This document shows, one piece after another, positions 10,326-21,930 of a stretch of 64,000 bases of DNA (positions are counted from its first letter, which is position 1; each line of letters opens with the position of its first letter). The position numbers and the translations under genes were made by a program. Origin of the DNA: Helianthus annuus (Eukaryota > Streptophyta > Magnoliopsida > Asterales > Asteraceae); the NCBI RefSeq assembly GCF_002127325.2, contig NC_035434.2:150409692-150473691 (forward strand), given 5' to 3'. The notes under the pieces are model-generated. The model saw only the letters and a program-made list of their open reading frames with translations, had not been told where the DNA came from and searched no databases.

Positions 10326-13300
10326 ATGGAGCAGAGGCTAGCTAATTCGTTAATAATGACGGTAAACGAAAAGAAATTTATTGAGAATGCGTTAGTTTCG
10401 GACATTAGGGTTGACGGCAGACGTCCGTTTGACTATAGAAACCTAACTATCAGGTTTGGCAGGTAAGATATCCTAATTATAATCTCTTCATGACATTTTG
10501 TTTGTGCGGGTAAAGATCCAGAACAAAATGTACTTATCCTAGGAAGTGTAGGAAACCGGGTCAAACGAACTTCGATTGAGCTCATTCCAGCGGTGTTGGA
10601 ACCGACTCGTTGAAACCTAACCAGAAACCCTAAAGCTAAACCCTATGCTAAATACTAAAATCTCAACTATAAACCCTAAAGGCTAAAACCTAAGTTAAAC
10701 CCTAAACACTAAACCCTAAAGCTAAAATCTAAAGCTAAACTCTAAACCCTATATATATTTGAATAGGATTTGACGAGACGGTTCCAACGCCGCTGGAATG
10801 AGGTCAATCGGAGTTCGTTTGATCCGGTTTCCTACACTTCCTAGGTTAAGATTGTTTTGTATTTGATCTTACCTCGTTTGTGCGAAACCTAGAACATGAG
10901 TAGCTTGTTGACATGACATATTCTTTATTTGCAAGTATAGTGAAGATGGTTCATCAGAGGTGCAGCTTGGCAAGACTCAAGTGCTCGCGTTCGTCACCGG
11001 ACAACTAGTTCAACCTTACAGAGATAGGCCGAACGAGGGGACTTTTGCAATTTACACCGAGTTCTCACCTATGGCTGATCCGTCATTTGAACCAGGTCGT
11101 CCCGGCGACTCTGCTATTGAGCTGGGTCGAATTGTAGATCGTGGTTTAAGGTATTCGTTTATTTTTGTAGCTAATTTTTTGGATTCTATTTTTTTCGTTT
11201 TAAGCCGTTTAAATTTAAACATAATCTGTCCCACATTAATCTTGCAGGGAAAGCAGGGCCGTAGACACCGAATCACTTTGTGTCATTGCAGGGAAGTTGG
11301 TATGGTCCATTCGGATTGATCTTCACATTATAGATAATGGAGGGTAAGTTGGAAAAAAAGCACATACGTATCCAAGCGTACGTAAGTACGTAACCTCTTA
11401 TTGTTACTTATAAAGTTTTTCGTTAAACTTCATCCACATGAAAACAGAAATCTTGTTGATGCTGCCAATATTGCTGCTTTGGCTGCCCTTTCAACGTTCC
11501 GGAGGCCTGAATGTACAATTGGGGGAGAAGATGGTCAAGAGTTGACTGTACACCCACCTGATGTGAGTTTCATCTGCATTTTTACTACAAATTGTTAGTG
11601 TTTGTTGACATTATAATTGACGTTAACGTGTCCTTCTCATATTTAAATTCAATAAGTTAGATTTAGCGCATGTTCAGGGGTTGAATTGGGTTGTGTTTGA
11701 TCTCAAATGGGTTGGTTAAAATATTTAACTAAAAGGGGAACATATCAAATTGGTTTAATTGTTTGAACGGGTTGAAAGTGGCTTAAAGTTTTTTTTTAAT
11801 CAGGGGTGAGCAGAAAACTGAAATAACCCGAACGAAACCGAAAAAATTGATCTAACCGAACTGGACAAAAAAACTGAAAAAAACCAAACCGAAATTTACG
11901 TTTCGGTTACAGTTTTACATTTTTTGACAACCGAAAAAAAATCTAACCGAACAACCTAAAAAATTATATTTTTAATGGTTGTTATATATTGATTTAGGAA
12001 TTATTAGTTTTATTCTTGAATGTTAAGTATTTATAATAAAAAGATTAGCATGTTTATCTATCTTTGAAATGATTTATCCATTGCGTACAAGAAATAACAA
12101 AATACAACATATTAATTAAATGATTTTCAAAGTATTATAAAAGAAAATGTCTTAATAAAAACGCTGGAAAAACATAAAAATAGATTAGAAGGTTACGTTT
12201 ATGTGAACGATAATAATTAAAAAGGAATATAATAACTTAGATGTAAACATCTAAGAAAGATTCTTGAATCATGGATTATACTTTTTATTTTTTAATCATA
12301 CGTAACTTTGTTCCAAAAACCGGAAAACCGAACCGAACCGTTACTAAAACCGAAAAACCTAAATCGAACGGTTTTCAATAACCGTAAACCGAGCATTTCG
12401 GTTACGGTTTTGAATTTACTGTAAAACCAAGTCGAACCGAACCGTGCACACCCCTAATTGTAATGCACAAAACTTCCTAAATCGTTTCTACTCGAAGATT
12501 TAGATTATTATTGGAATAGTATCGTCTTGTTACCGTAGTAGTTTTTAAATAAAAGAAGTGTAACATGATCCGTTTCATCTGAGCCTGTTCTAACCTGTTA
12601 TTGCTCATCTTGTTTTGTGTGCATTGAACAGGTGAGGGAGCCGCTTCCGTTGATAATGCACCATTTTCCAGTGGCAGTAACGTTTGGGTTTATCGGCAAA
12701 GAAAACATTGTGGTACGTAACTCGAAGTTTACTTGCTACTTTCTCTTGAATCATGTACTAGTTATAACATATGATTCATATCTAGTTGAGCAACAAACAT
12801 TTGGGGAGTTATTAATTTAACGGGTGATCTTAGGTGATTGACCCGACGCACTATGAAGAGGAAGTGATGGGTGGATCATTGACCGCTACTCTCAATACAA
12901 ATGGTGACGTTTGTGCTATTCAGAAAGCTGGGGGCGATGGAGTCCTGCAGAGTGTTATTATGCAGTGTTTGCGCATTGCGTCTGTGAAAGCCGGTGATAT
13001 AACAAGCAAAATAAAGAGTGCTGTGAGTTTCTTTAATTTCAATTTACATATGAGATATTTTTATAAGTTTTGGTTTGTTTAACTGTAAAATAGTTTCTGT
13101 AATGAGTAAATTGCCATTTTAGTCCCTAAGTCTTTGTCCGAATTGCCATTTTAGTCCAAATAGTGTTTTTTCCTCCTCCGGGTCCCTTACTTTTCCTTTT
13201 TCTTGCCATTTTGATCACATTGCCTAACGTAGTCTAAAAACCATGTTATAATCAGGGGTATTTTTGGCATCAAATTATTATGAGGTTTATAAATTATGTT

Positions 13301-13866
13301 GTATAAACTACCCCTGGTTATCACTACACAACAGTTATGCCAAAAATACCCCTGGTTATAACCAGATTTTCAGACTGAGTTAGGCAATGTGATCAAAATG
13401 GCAAGAAAATGAAAAAATCAGGGACCAAGAGGAAAAAAAAACTATTTGAACTAAAATAGCAATTTGGACCAAACCTCAGGGACTAAAATGGCAATTTACT
13501 CTTCTGTAATAGTAATACAGTGATTTATGTTTCACATGTGGAAGTAACAATCTCATCAAAACTGATCTATTTGCATATATGTATTTTCAGGTCGAATCTT
13601 ATAATACACAAAGAGCATTACGGAAAATCAAACGTCATAATCCTTCATCCGCAGTGAGTAATGCGGCAAAGCATAACGAAGAATCCACACAAGTGAATAC
13701 CGAGACCAAATCTATCCAACAATCTTCTGATACCAACACATCCGCTTCAACACACGACGTAACAAACATTGGATCACCAGAACAGCAATCAAAAACACTA
13801 AAAGATGCAGTGAAGCCGAAGCACAAGAAGAGAAAGAAGTCAACCTCCAATGCTAATGCAAGTTAG
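10326..13866 (+). CDS. RRP45: Exosome complex component RRP45 (CER7-like)
   Basis: This is a subunit of the nine-membered RNA exosome core ring (RNase PH-like, catalytically inactive in plants as far as known), acting in 3'-5' RNA decay in nucleus and cytosol; Arabidopsis CER7 is one paralogue. Seven coding exons: 10326-10462, 10941-11150, 11248-11343, 11448-11562, 12632-12712, 12834-13022, 13591-13866, all GT-AG and phase-compatible, giving 367 residues. Family blocks in order: LRVDGR-like DIRVDGRRPFDYR, VQLGKTQVLAFVTGQLVQPY, EFSPMADPSFEPGRPG, ESRAVDTESLCV, KLVWSIRIDLHI, NLVDAANIAALAAL, REPLPLIMHHFPVAVTFGF, QKAGGDGVLQSVI. The C-terminal exon is a Ser/Thr/Lys-rich tail ending in a basic KHKKRKKSTSN stretch. 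The start ATG sits 8 nt after a likely acceptor at 10317, implying a 5'-UTR intron. Introns carry three MITE-like elements. A dead partial duplicate lies at 20305-46189. Confidence 0.93.
10509..10875. mobile_element. Mutator-type MITE with telomere-like core
   Basis: A 367-bp foldback in RRP45 intron 1, flanked by a 9-bp duplication GTTTGTGCG (10500-10508 and 10876-10884), the length made by Mutator-like transposases. Terminal arms of about 100 bp are inverted copies (both contain CCTAGGAAGTGTAGGAAACC, one strand each). The centre (10620-10750) is a degenerate array of AAACCCTAAA-type words resembling the plant telomere repeat. Confidence 0.82.
11801..12455. mobile_element. hAT-like MITE in RRP45 intron 4
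   Basis: Termini are CAGGGGTGAGCAGAAA and, at the right, CCGTGCACACCCCTA, giving imperfect inverted repeats of the AGGGGTG(A/T)GCA kind common in plant hAT MITEs. The ends are rich in AACCGAAC words and the middle is AT-rich. The 8-bp target duplication could not be recognised. Confidence 0.6.
13104..13501. mobile_element. Mutator-type MITE (GAGTAAATTGCC family)
   Basis: A 398-bp palindromic element in RRP45 intron 6. The inverted ends start GAGTAAATTGCCATTTTAGT, with perfect identity over 24 nt. The 9-bp flanking duplication TTCTGTAAT (13095-13103, 13502-13510) indicates a Mutator-like mover. A relative with the same kind of ends is at 52598-52975. Confidence 0.88.
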
Positions 13867-15104
13867 ATCAGCACTCACCCTCTTTATATCGGACTATATA
13901 ATATATGCGATTATTTGTGCCGGTTTTCATCTATCTGATTTAGCTTTTTGAGACTTGGGATATGCATTACAGTTTTAGAAGTAACTTTGCAAAATTGTAG
14001 GAGAAATGTTGTGTACAAAGACTAAGCTTAAAGTGAAGTAAGTGACCCGTGGCTGTTTCAATTTTTGGAAAATGAATATTATTTTTTGGCGAGTCATTTT
14101 TTCGAGATGATCAATGAGTTATTTCAAATTTAAATCTTAGGATTTGGGCGTGGCATGTAAAGCGGGGTGTTTTTTCAGTAAACTAGTTTGAATGTCCTTT
14201 CACTCGTATAGCAGGAACTGGTTTCTGCAAAACATGGCAACTAGGCTAAAGACAGTTAGACAAATAGAGTTAGGTTCCGGTACAAATGGGTCGTAACCTA
14301 CAAATTGGGCTTAACACGACAAGTGGAGAAGAGTATTTTTTTTTTGAAATTTTTTCTTCTTATTTTGTCAAACACGAAGTTTAGTCCCAGAATCTAAAAA
14401 AAAAATCGTGTTTATACTGGGAAGAAAGAAAAGAAAGCAAGTAGGGATTATTGACTCCACAAAACAAATCTGGGAAGAAAGAAAGAAAGTATGTTTTTTT
14501 TGACTCCACAAAACAAATCTGGGAAGAAAGAAAAGAAAGCAAGTAGGGATTGTTGATATGAATTGCCAAGGCGGATCAATAAGAATCAAGTAGTGTTCAT
14601 GTTGATGTTGCTTTCCTTTAATATTATCTATAAGCTTATCATGGTATACAAAACGTAACATGAATAAATCCATTTGCAATGGCAGATGCATAAGGTTTCT
14701 CTGAAGCTTTGCTTGATTTTTGCCATATACAAGTATTTTGATCAAAAGTAGGAACACTAAAATATAAAAGGCCGTTACAAATCGATATTTTATATTCAAA
14801 GCAATTGATAACTTTTATGGATGTTGATATATTGAATTAGCTAATTGTTATATTATAGAATACAAAAATACTATACAATCAGTTAACATAGTATACATAT
14901 ACGTATATGTATGTCGTCTACACTACGATCATCTCAGTCTTCTCGCAACTCCTTATCCTAATTTCCGCCGTGTTCTTGCCATCAACATTCAATACATCAC
15001 AACATTCCCCTCTATTTCCAACCTAAATGATGAAAAAAAGAACATGTATTAGTTTCATTATTCATATATGATCATTTGTAACTAATATGCCTCAATTAGG
15101 ATAT
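13867..15104. repeat. RRP45 3' flank and GAAA-rich tandem repeat
   Basis: 13867-14000 is the RRP45 3' UTR region; the same sequence follows the duplicate at 46190. 14411-14560 holds two to three diverged units of about 60 bp built on GGGAAGAAAGAAAAGAAAGC and TGACTCCACAAAACAAATC. The remainder up to 15104 is AT-rich with no gene seen and includes the downstream flank of the glycosyltransferase. Confidence 0.6.
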
Positions 15105-17098
15105 TCATGGGCTTACAAAGTTTAGTTTTGTAGCCGGAGAGTAAACTTGAATCGTAGAAATATAATCCGCCGAATGATCAGAAGAACAAGGTGGCAATTG
15201 ACGCGGCTTGTAACGAATGTAGGTCATCATGATTTCATCCGTTGTTCTATTACTGTTATTATTACTACTACTGCTACTACTATCACTACTGAGTCTCGTT
15301 ATGGAATGAAAGAAGAAAACATGGGGAGTTTCACATGAATTATTGGTGACCAATCGCGTGTTAAACATATAATGTGGTGGTTCTCCTATGAAGCCCCATG
15401 GAGTAAATGTCTCTAAAGGTCTTCTAAGAATACTTCGAGGGATTAACTGCTCATAAATGTAAGCCGAGTAGCCCCAAGCTACCGAAAATGCCCATTTTGT
15501 TTGCTTGTGGTAGCAAACGGCTTGTTGAAGAAGGCGTGTCTCGTCTACTTTAGCCGCGGTCATGAGATGTCTGACGGACTTATGGCGGTCCATGGTTGGG
15601 AAAATAGGAGAGGTGAAGTCGAGGTGGTGAAAGGAGATCAACGGTGCTTGTGGGTGAGCCGATAAAAACCCAGAAATATCATTCGTCAGATCAAGCTGTA
15701 AAATCATTACCAGAACATTAAGACTTTCACTAAAAATGACGTTTTCCGATATAACTATTTTTTTTGAACGGCAAAACTTCTATATAAAAAATAGAAAATG
15801 TGCCAGTAAGTAGCTGAAAAACCCAATAATTACAAGATTACATCGCGGATATTAAAGTCATACCACCTATCCCAATCCACAGAACTATTTGTCGGTGAGG
15901 ATACCAACAGATTGTAATGTGTTGGTGAAAGTTTGCCCGGAAAATGAGCGTGAGTAATATTTTCACCGACGGATCAACAACGAACTTTAGCGATGGAAAT
16001 CACCAAGGGATCACTGGTGGGTATAACTGATTGACTTTAGCGACAAATGAACACTGTGTTTTAGTTTTTTTTTTTTTAATTATGACGAAAAAATTAAAAA
16101 TAAATTTCCGACAATTAATTATATAGTATTTTTTTTTTTGTTTTTGTTTATATAATAAATTTTTGTTTTTGTTTTTGGGATTTTATTGAATCCGTCAATA
16201 ATCACCGACAAAAAAAACATTTTTTGTTTTTTAAGGATTTTGTGAGATTTTTCGTTAATCATAATAATATCCAAGGTTAATTAAATATTAAATATTCAGT
16301 GAAAATAAAATGAACCTGATGAAACCCCTTTTCAGTATTAAGAGGAACACCCATATCAGCAACACAAGCACTCAAAATCTGATCACCAAAAGCATAATAA
16401 GGGTAAGTCTCTATGCATCGATCAAGATTCACAACCAAAGCCTCTACCAACGGGTAACTCAACGCAAACCCCGCGCCACCATACGCCATCTCAAACGAGA
16501 TCCCCAAACCCGACTTAACACTTTCGGATACACCACCAATATACACATATTTTGTGTCATCATACTTCCCTAAAAGTTGCACCAAATTATCCAAGAAAAA
16601 GATGGTGTCATCATCTCCCATGACGTACCATCTAACGTCCTTATCTCCCTCCCTGAATGTTTCCAGGATCGTTCTCACGATCCTGATAACTTCAGGCTTC
16701 ACGTGTCTGGAGTACACCTCGAGCTTTGAGGTGTTCTCAGACACGCGATATGGAGGGAGATTATTATTATATGTCCATGGGAGAATATTTGTGGTGGGAT
16801 TTTGATCGAAAAAGATGTATCCACGCGTGATGTTTGGCCGCCACCATTCTTGGAAATACGACCTACGGTTAGGCCATGTCTTGATGGAAGCCGCGACGAT
16901 GAATATGAGTTGGTTAATATTTGTAGATGGTGATGGTGAAGAAGCAGTTTTATTCAATGGTTTTTTGACTGGTAAAATGCATACGGAAGATTTATAAATA
17001 TGATACATGATAAAAATGTATATAATGAAGGCTGAAATGGCGGAAATCTTCCATAGACTTAATCTTGTGGGTAAACTAGTATGCTTTTGTGGCTTCAT
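15105..17098 (-). CDS. DUF604/Fringe-like beta-1,3-glycosyltransferase
   Basis: Predicted Golgi type II membrane glycosyltransferase. Exon 1 runs 17098-16316 and exon 2 15695-15105, joined by a 620-bp GT-AG intron in phase 0 (GFHQ | LDLTND), giving about 457 residues, normal for the family. Residues about 14-36 form one membrane anchor (ISAISAFIIYIFIMYHIY). The lumenal part has WWRPNITRGYIFFD, then DVRWYVMGDDDTIFFLDNL with the nucleotide-sugar DxD motif (GDDD), YIGGVSESV, MAYGGAGFALSYPLVEAL, CIETYPYYAFGDQILSACV and, in exon 2, SAHPQAPLISFHHLD and WAFSVAWGYSAYIYE. The C-terminus carries a Ser/Asn run and a conserved-style Cys (PPCSSD). No stops or frameshifts. Donor, acceptor and acceptor sugar are unknown. 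The intron contains a GAACGGCAAA fragment like the SINE at 19907. Confidence 0.9.
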
Positions 17099-17519
17099 TT
17101 CATCAAAAGCTTTCTTCCTTCTTCATACATTGGATAGTAATATATAAATTTTATATACATTAGTTTAAATTGTTTGGTTTTGTACTTATGTTTTTTTCCT
17201 TCTTTTAGGTTTGAATTGTTTTCCTAGGCATCCATAAAAGCTTCAATTAACTATACTAAAAGATATCAAAAGATTAGAGGGAAAAGTATTTCCTATTATT
17301 TTCTCATTTTCAATACAAGCATCTTTAATTGTATTTGAAAATGACATGTCATCTAGGTGGAGAGAGACGGAATAGAAAAATAGTGCATTTGTCTGGTTTT
17401 TCATAGGAGAATGGACGAGAAATGTGAGAGGGAGGAGATGGCGTCCGGCTAGGGCATCGCTGGAGACGCTCTTATAGTTTTAAAAGATAGAATAAACTCA
17501 AACAATCGGACTCCTAACT
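17099..17519. other. Upstream flank of glycosyltransferase
   Basis: AT-rich. It would contain the promoter of the minus-strand glycosyltransferase. No clear TATA or other element is seen, and there is no other gene. Confidence 0.4.
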
Positions 17520-18330
17520 ATCTATGAGTGGCAATCGGAAAGTGAACATAAAAACCAAATAATCTCTAACATGACCCCACGGGCTGAACGAGAGTGGTAA
17601 CGTGAAGCTTGGACATAAGAGTGGTAAATATCTAAAGACAACCACCCTTTGGAGTTTGGACAACAAATCAACTAGTTGGAATGAAGTAGGCATATTGTGA
17701 AAATTGAGACTCATAACCACGTCTCGCATAAAATGCAAGTCAATCTCGATGTGTTTCACACATTGATGTAAACATGTTTGACTTCTAAATACGTAGCTCC
17801 AACATTGTTGCACAACAAACTAGTGGACTAACAAAAGGAATATGCAACTCATGAAGAACAGGGACGTCTCTGAGAATTCACGTACCCTGTTCGAGATTGA
17901 AAAAATGTATCATTCTCTTATGTTTTGTTATTATTTAAAAAAAAATCAAATTAGTATTGGGCTTAATAAACCTAATTCCAAATGGGCTAAATTCTAAAAC
18001 ATAAAAAAATGATTTGTAAATAGGCCTATATTGAAAGTGATATGTGTTTATTATTTAAAAAAATAACATATACGTATCGGATTTTTTTTTAAATCGCATG
18101 CCCCTCAAAATCGTAGGCCTTGTGCGGAGGTCCTCCCCGCACACCATCAAAGCCTCCCATGATGAAGAACAAATGTAATTCATCAAAGCTCAACAACAAT
18201 ATGATCAAGGGCGCGATACTCTGCCTCGGTCGATTGAGCAATTGTTTGTGGTTTTGAGAACATGCTTGAACCATTCATCTGCACCCCCAACAAATAAGTC
18301 CTGGGTCCGTCACTGTATACCACTATATAA
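17520..18330 (-). pseudogene. Ty1/copia RNase H remnant
   Basis: On the minus strand, 18330-18190 reads PQTIAQSTEAEYRALDHIV. After a MITE interruption, 17858-17620 reads LHELHIPFVSPLV, SQTCLHQCVKHIEIDLHFMRDVV and NMPTSFQLVDLLSKLQ. These are the S(T/A)EAEYRA and KHIEID(L)HF(M/V)RD blocks of copia RNase H, with the LADxLTK-like ending. Frames shift between blocks, and the sequence is split by the MITE at 17859-18161, so it is dead. No other copia domains are adjacent. Confidence 0.82.
17859..18161. mobile_element. hAT MITE (CAGGGCCGGCC family), copy 1
   Basis: A 303-bp element flanked by a perfect 8-bp duplication ATGAAGAA (17851-17858, 18162-18169), the hAT length. It starts CAGGGACGTCTCTGAGAATT and shares its body (for example GGTCCTCCCCGC near the right end) with the element at 49542-49832. 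It interrupts the copia RNase H remnant. Confidence 0.85.
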
Positions 18331-18651
18331 AAATTGATGAAATCCTGATAATAGACGCGTAAAATAAGTATACAAGACACTGACTGAAGCCAAATATAGT
18401 GAGAATACTAGATGACTTGGAGAACAAAGCTTGCAGGGCTTGCTTAGGCCATAAAGAGCATTCTATAACACACAAACATGATGAGGACGAGTCGAGTCAA
18501 CAACGCCAAGAGACGGTGCCATATTAATCCCGCATCACTTCTATTATTTTCATCAAGCAAATTATTAATTATACTGTTCGAAAATCTACTGGGTCATTAA
18601 AATTTAAGTCCTAAAAATTATATATGAAACATACTTAGGTCACTTGACACT
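18331..18651. other. Unassigned DNA
   Basis: No gene. 18590-18651 and 18793-18900 match 49083-49210, so this is part of a larger dispersed repeat whose other copy lacks the MITE at 18652. Confidence 0.45.
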
Positions 18652-18792
18652 AGGGATGGCAAAAATACCCGAGCCCGACGGGTATACCCGAAACCCGACA
18701 TAAATGGGACGGGTATACCCGATACCCGACGGGTATTGGGCCGAGTATGGGATTAGTTTTAAAAATTTTCGCGGGTATGGGATTATGTCAAG
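18652..18792. mobile_element. 141-bp insertion with 8-bp duplication
   Basis: Flanked by TTGACACT at 18644-18651 and 18793-18800. The related sequence at 49127-49150 reads straight through this site with one copy of TTGACACT, giving a natural empty site. The insert begins AGGGATGGCAAAAATACCCG and is rich in ACCCGA/GGGTAT words. The 8-bp duplication suggests hAT, though the inverted ends are weak. Confidence 0.75.
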
Positions 18793-19343
18793 TTGACACT
18801 CGTGAACATGCACTTGGTCCGCCCTTGGGCCATCACACGACACACGTTATAATATAATCGGCTACTTTAAACGTTTGATACACGATAAAAATGAGAAATT
18901 TAAGCTCGCTGGACATAATAGTAATTTTGTAAAGTTAGATATTATTCGTCACACTTATCTTTTTTACATATTAAACAAAAATAGCATAACTAAACTTCTA
19001 AAACAATAACATATAAATATACAAGAAAGTTCTATAACGTTTTCTGTGAGCAAAGTCGTGTCATAGACATTAAGGTGTTGGACGCGATGACTTGTGGGCA
19101 TTATAGTTTCTTCATTAGGTTAAAGGAGTTGATCTCTTATACCTTTTGTTCGATTAAATGCATTTTGTCAATTGTCTGAACCAAGAAAATTATACATTTT
19201 GAGAAGAACATGTGACTTCCAAGAAAAGGTATAAGACTATTTTTTCGTATTAAAAGCTAATACATTGTTCGAATTCCGCTTTGGTTTGTAAACGAACAAA
19301 GTACGAGCAAAGGTATGATCGATCGGTTCGGCTTGTGAACACC
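18793..19343. other. Dispersed repeat, AT-rich
   Basis: The first part is shared with 49150-49220. The rest is AT-rich without recognisable genes. Confidence 0.4.
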
Positions 19344-21085
19344 CCTGGGCCGTCTCCGAAAATCTTTGAAAATATGTGGGCCTTGGATGAATAAAAAATA
19401 TGGGCCCCTAAAATATAAACCTCCTAAAAAATATACAAATAAAATTGTTTATAATGTATGAAAATGAGGGCCGCTTTAAACTAAAATTTATGTAGAAACG
19501 TAGATAAAAAACACATTACACGTGCATTTTCACATTGACACGTATAAGGAAAACATGTTGTAAGAGTATATTCAGAAAATATGTAAAAGTTACGTCCTAA
19601 TTTTTAAAAATCGTAATTTAAGATCATGTAAAACCACCACAACCAATCTAAATTTAATTAGAAAATTCATAGAGTTGAAAGAAAAACAAAATATTTTTGG
19701 GAATTAACTAAATGGAAAGAGATTTCTTGGCAAAACTAGGCAATGATTCTGATTTCCATTTAATGTAACTGGATAAAATTAGACGATTATTGCTATTTGC
19801 ATTTAATGAATATGTAAAAAAAAGAAAAAGAAAAACAAAACTCCATAAACTAGAAGACGCATGCTGGGATCTCAACCCGCATCTTCTTGATATTAAAGCC
19901 ATATTTTTTTTTTTTTTGAACGGCAAATTTGGATCACTGACGGACCACTGGAGTATCATTGTGCCACCAGCAGAACCACCCGATCATATCCATCTCCACT
20001 ATACACCAATTCAGGAGGAAACCCAATAAATTTGAGAAAAACCCCCTTTGTGGGAATCGAACCCATGACCTAATAGTCAAAAGCCTTATCCCACCACCAA
20101 GATACCACTAGGCTATAATGCCATGGGTTATTAAAGCCATATTTAAACCACTAAACCAATTACTTAACTATACAATTTTTTTATTCAATTATTATATATC
20201 CTAAGTTTTACTATGTAAAATATATAAAAAGAAAAAACAAAATTGGGCCCTGAAAGGTTTGGGCCTTAAGCCATCGTCCACTCTGCCCCCTCCAGGCCAG
20301 CCCTGAATAACCCTAATATTAATGCACAAAAATTTTTAAATCGTTTCTGCTAAAAGTTTTGGATTATTATTAGAATAGTATCATCTTGTCATTTTTAGTT
20401 GATTTTTTTTATTTATGTTTGTTGGCTATGCATTAAATGCAAATGACATTAATTAGCTAATTTTGTGTTACATTAAATCAAAATGAGAATCATAATTACT
20501 TCTCAAATCTAATTAAAAAATGATTATTTATGTTAATTTCTTAAAATATTATTCAATCTACAATTAGTTTTGCGTGTTCTATCTTTTTTTTAATGAAAAA
20601 GTCTTATTTTGTTTTTTTTCCTCTTTCAATCTATATATTTTCTAAATAAATTTGGATAGCTTACGATGGTTTTACATGATCATAAATAATGATTTTTAAA
20701 TTTACGACATAACTATTTCGTATTTTCTGAATTTGCCCTTATAACGTGTTTTCTTTCTACGTTTCGTTGTCCAAATGCGCGTGTGATGTGCTTTTTATCT
20801 ACGTTTTCACGTAAAAAAGCAGTCCTTCGCAACATGCTGGAGATTCCACAAATTTTTAATTCATTTTAATATACTTAAATTTTTTTTGTATATTTTTTTA
20901 AAGTTTATATTATAGGGGCCCGTATTTTCGGAGATAGCCCTGCCATTCATGTACTTTTGGAAAAAGTTGGGGACTAAATGCGTTGCAAAGTGCAAACCAC
21001 ATGGACTATTCGTGTACTTTTGGAAAGTTAGAGACCAAATCCAAAATTTTGAACAACCACAGGGATCATTAATGTACTTTACTGT
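19344..21085. mobile_element. hAT-like nest with opposed copies
   Basis: A terminus-like string (GGGCCGTCTCCGAAAATC) starts near 19349. A related terminus occurs in reverse at 20917-20945 (complement CAGGGCTATCTCCGAAAATA). Sequence from about 19490-19700 is repeated in inverted orientation at about 20590-20820 with moderate divergence. A GGCCAGCCCTG end lies at 20294-20304. The pieces belong to the CAGGGC(T/C)GGCC hAT group, but the exact borders could not be fixed. A SINE at 19907-20128 is nested inside. Confidence 0.55.
19907..20128 (-). mobile_element. tRNA-derived SINE with 16-bp duplication
   Basis: On the minus strand it begins near 20128 with an A-box-like TAGCCTAGTGGTATC and a B-box GGGTTCGATTCC (plus-strand GGAATCGAACCC at about 20055). 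It ends at a poly-A tail (the T run at 19907-19917). A perfect 16-bp duplication TATTAAAGCCATATTT flanks it (19891-19906, 20129-20144). Confidence 0.9.
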
Positions 21086-21247
21086 TTTAAATAAAAGAGG
21101 TGCAAAACGTGTAGCATGAGGTGTTTCATCTGATCCTGTTTTAACCTGTTATCGCCCTTATGTGTGCATTGAACATGTGAGGGAGTTGCTTCCGTTGATA
21201 ATGCACCATTTCCAGTGGCAGTGACGTTTTGGTTTATCGGTCAAAAA
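20305..21247 (+). pseudogene. RRP45 duplicate, intron 4 and 5' part of exon 5
   Basis: 20313-20394 and 21086-21176 match RRP45 intron 4 (12460-12540 and 12545-12631), separated by a 690-bp insert of hAT-like DNA. 21177-21247 matches exon 5 (REPLPLIMHHFPVAV region). The splice acceptor ACAG of the intact gene is ACAT here, and one T is lost in the CATTTTCC run, shifting the frame. The exon is then cut at 21247 by a 21-kb insertion and resumes at 42402. Exons 1-4 of the duplicate are absent. Confidence 0.88.
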
Positions 21248-21562
21248 TGTTGGAAATCAAACCCATTCATCAAACACACAAAACAAGATTGCACAACTTG
21301 TTTGACTTTTTTTTTAATTAAACCAAAAGCACACAAATTACAATGACCCTAACCATCTACTTATAGTAAACTTGTTCTAATCCTAACCCAACTCAAACAC
21401 TATATTAATAATAAAATAAACCAACTAAATTAACTTATCCAATAAACAAATAATTCAAACTATTTAAATAAATAAACCAAACTGTATTTATCTTGAACCA
21501 ACTTTAATTATCTTTTAACCTATTAAACTTTATAGACAATCCACTAGTTTAGAATTATCTCA
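21248..21562 (-). repeat. 3' LTR of outer minus-strand element
   Basis: 315 bp, bounded by TGTTGG (plus strand) and ATCTCA, followed by the polypurine tract complement TGCACCCCCTTAATT. It matches the ends of 41613-42401 but lacks a middle block of about 450 bp present there. Confidence 0.75.
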
Positions 21563-21930
21563 TGCACCCCCTTAATTCTGAAACAGATTAAACCCTCCTT
21601 TTATCGTTGTTTTACCATCATGTCACACTCCTTCTTATACGCCTCCACTAATATCAACCACTAACAAAGACAACAACCCACTGGTTGATCTGTTTCTCGG
21701 TTGCCAAATGAATCCTTATGCCCCTTGCTCTTTCGTTACTTCCGGGACACGCACGTTGGTTTTTTAGGCACAAAAAATCGAACTCCCCACTGCAATTTTC
21801 CTCCTTGGCAAGAAAGAGTCACTAACATAACAAACCACGATCAAACTTGGGAACTTCCCCACCAAATAAAACTCGATCACCAGGAAACTGAATTGATCAT
21901 AGTCACCACCACCTTCCCAACGGTACTCCC

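Noticed and set aside
11801..12455. Claim of a target-site duplication for the intron-4 hAT-like element
   Set aside because: Flanks around CAGGGGTG...CACCCCTA do not match over 8 bp; only the inverted ends are supported.
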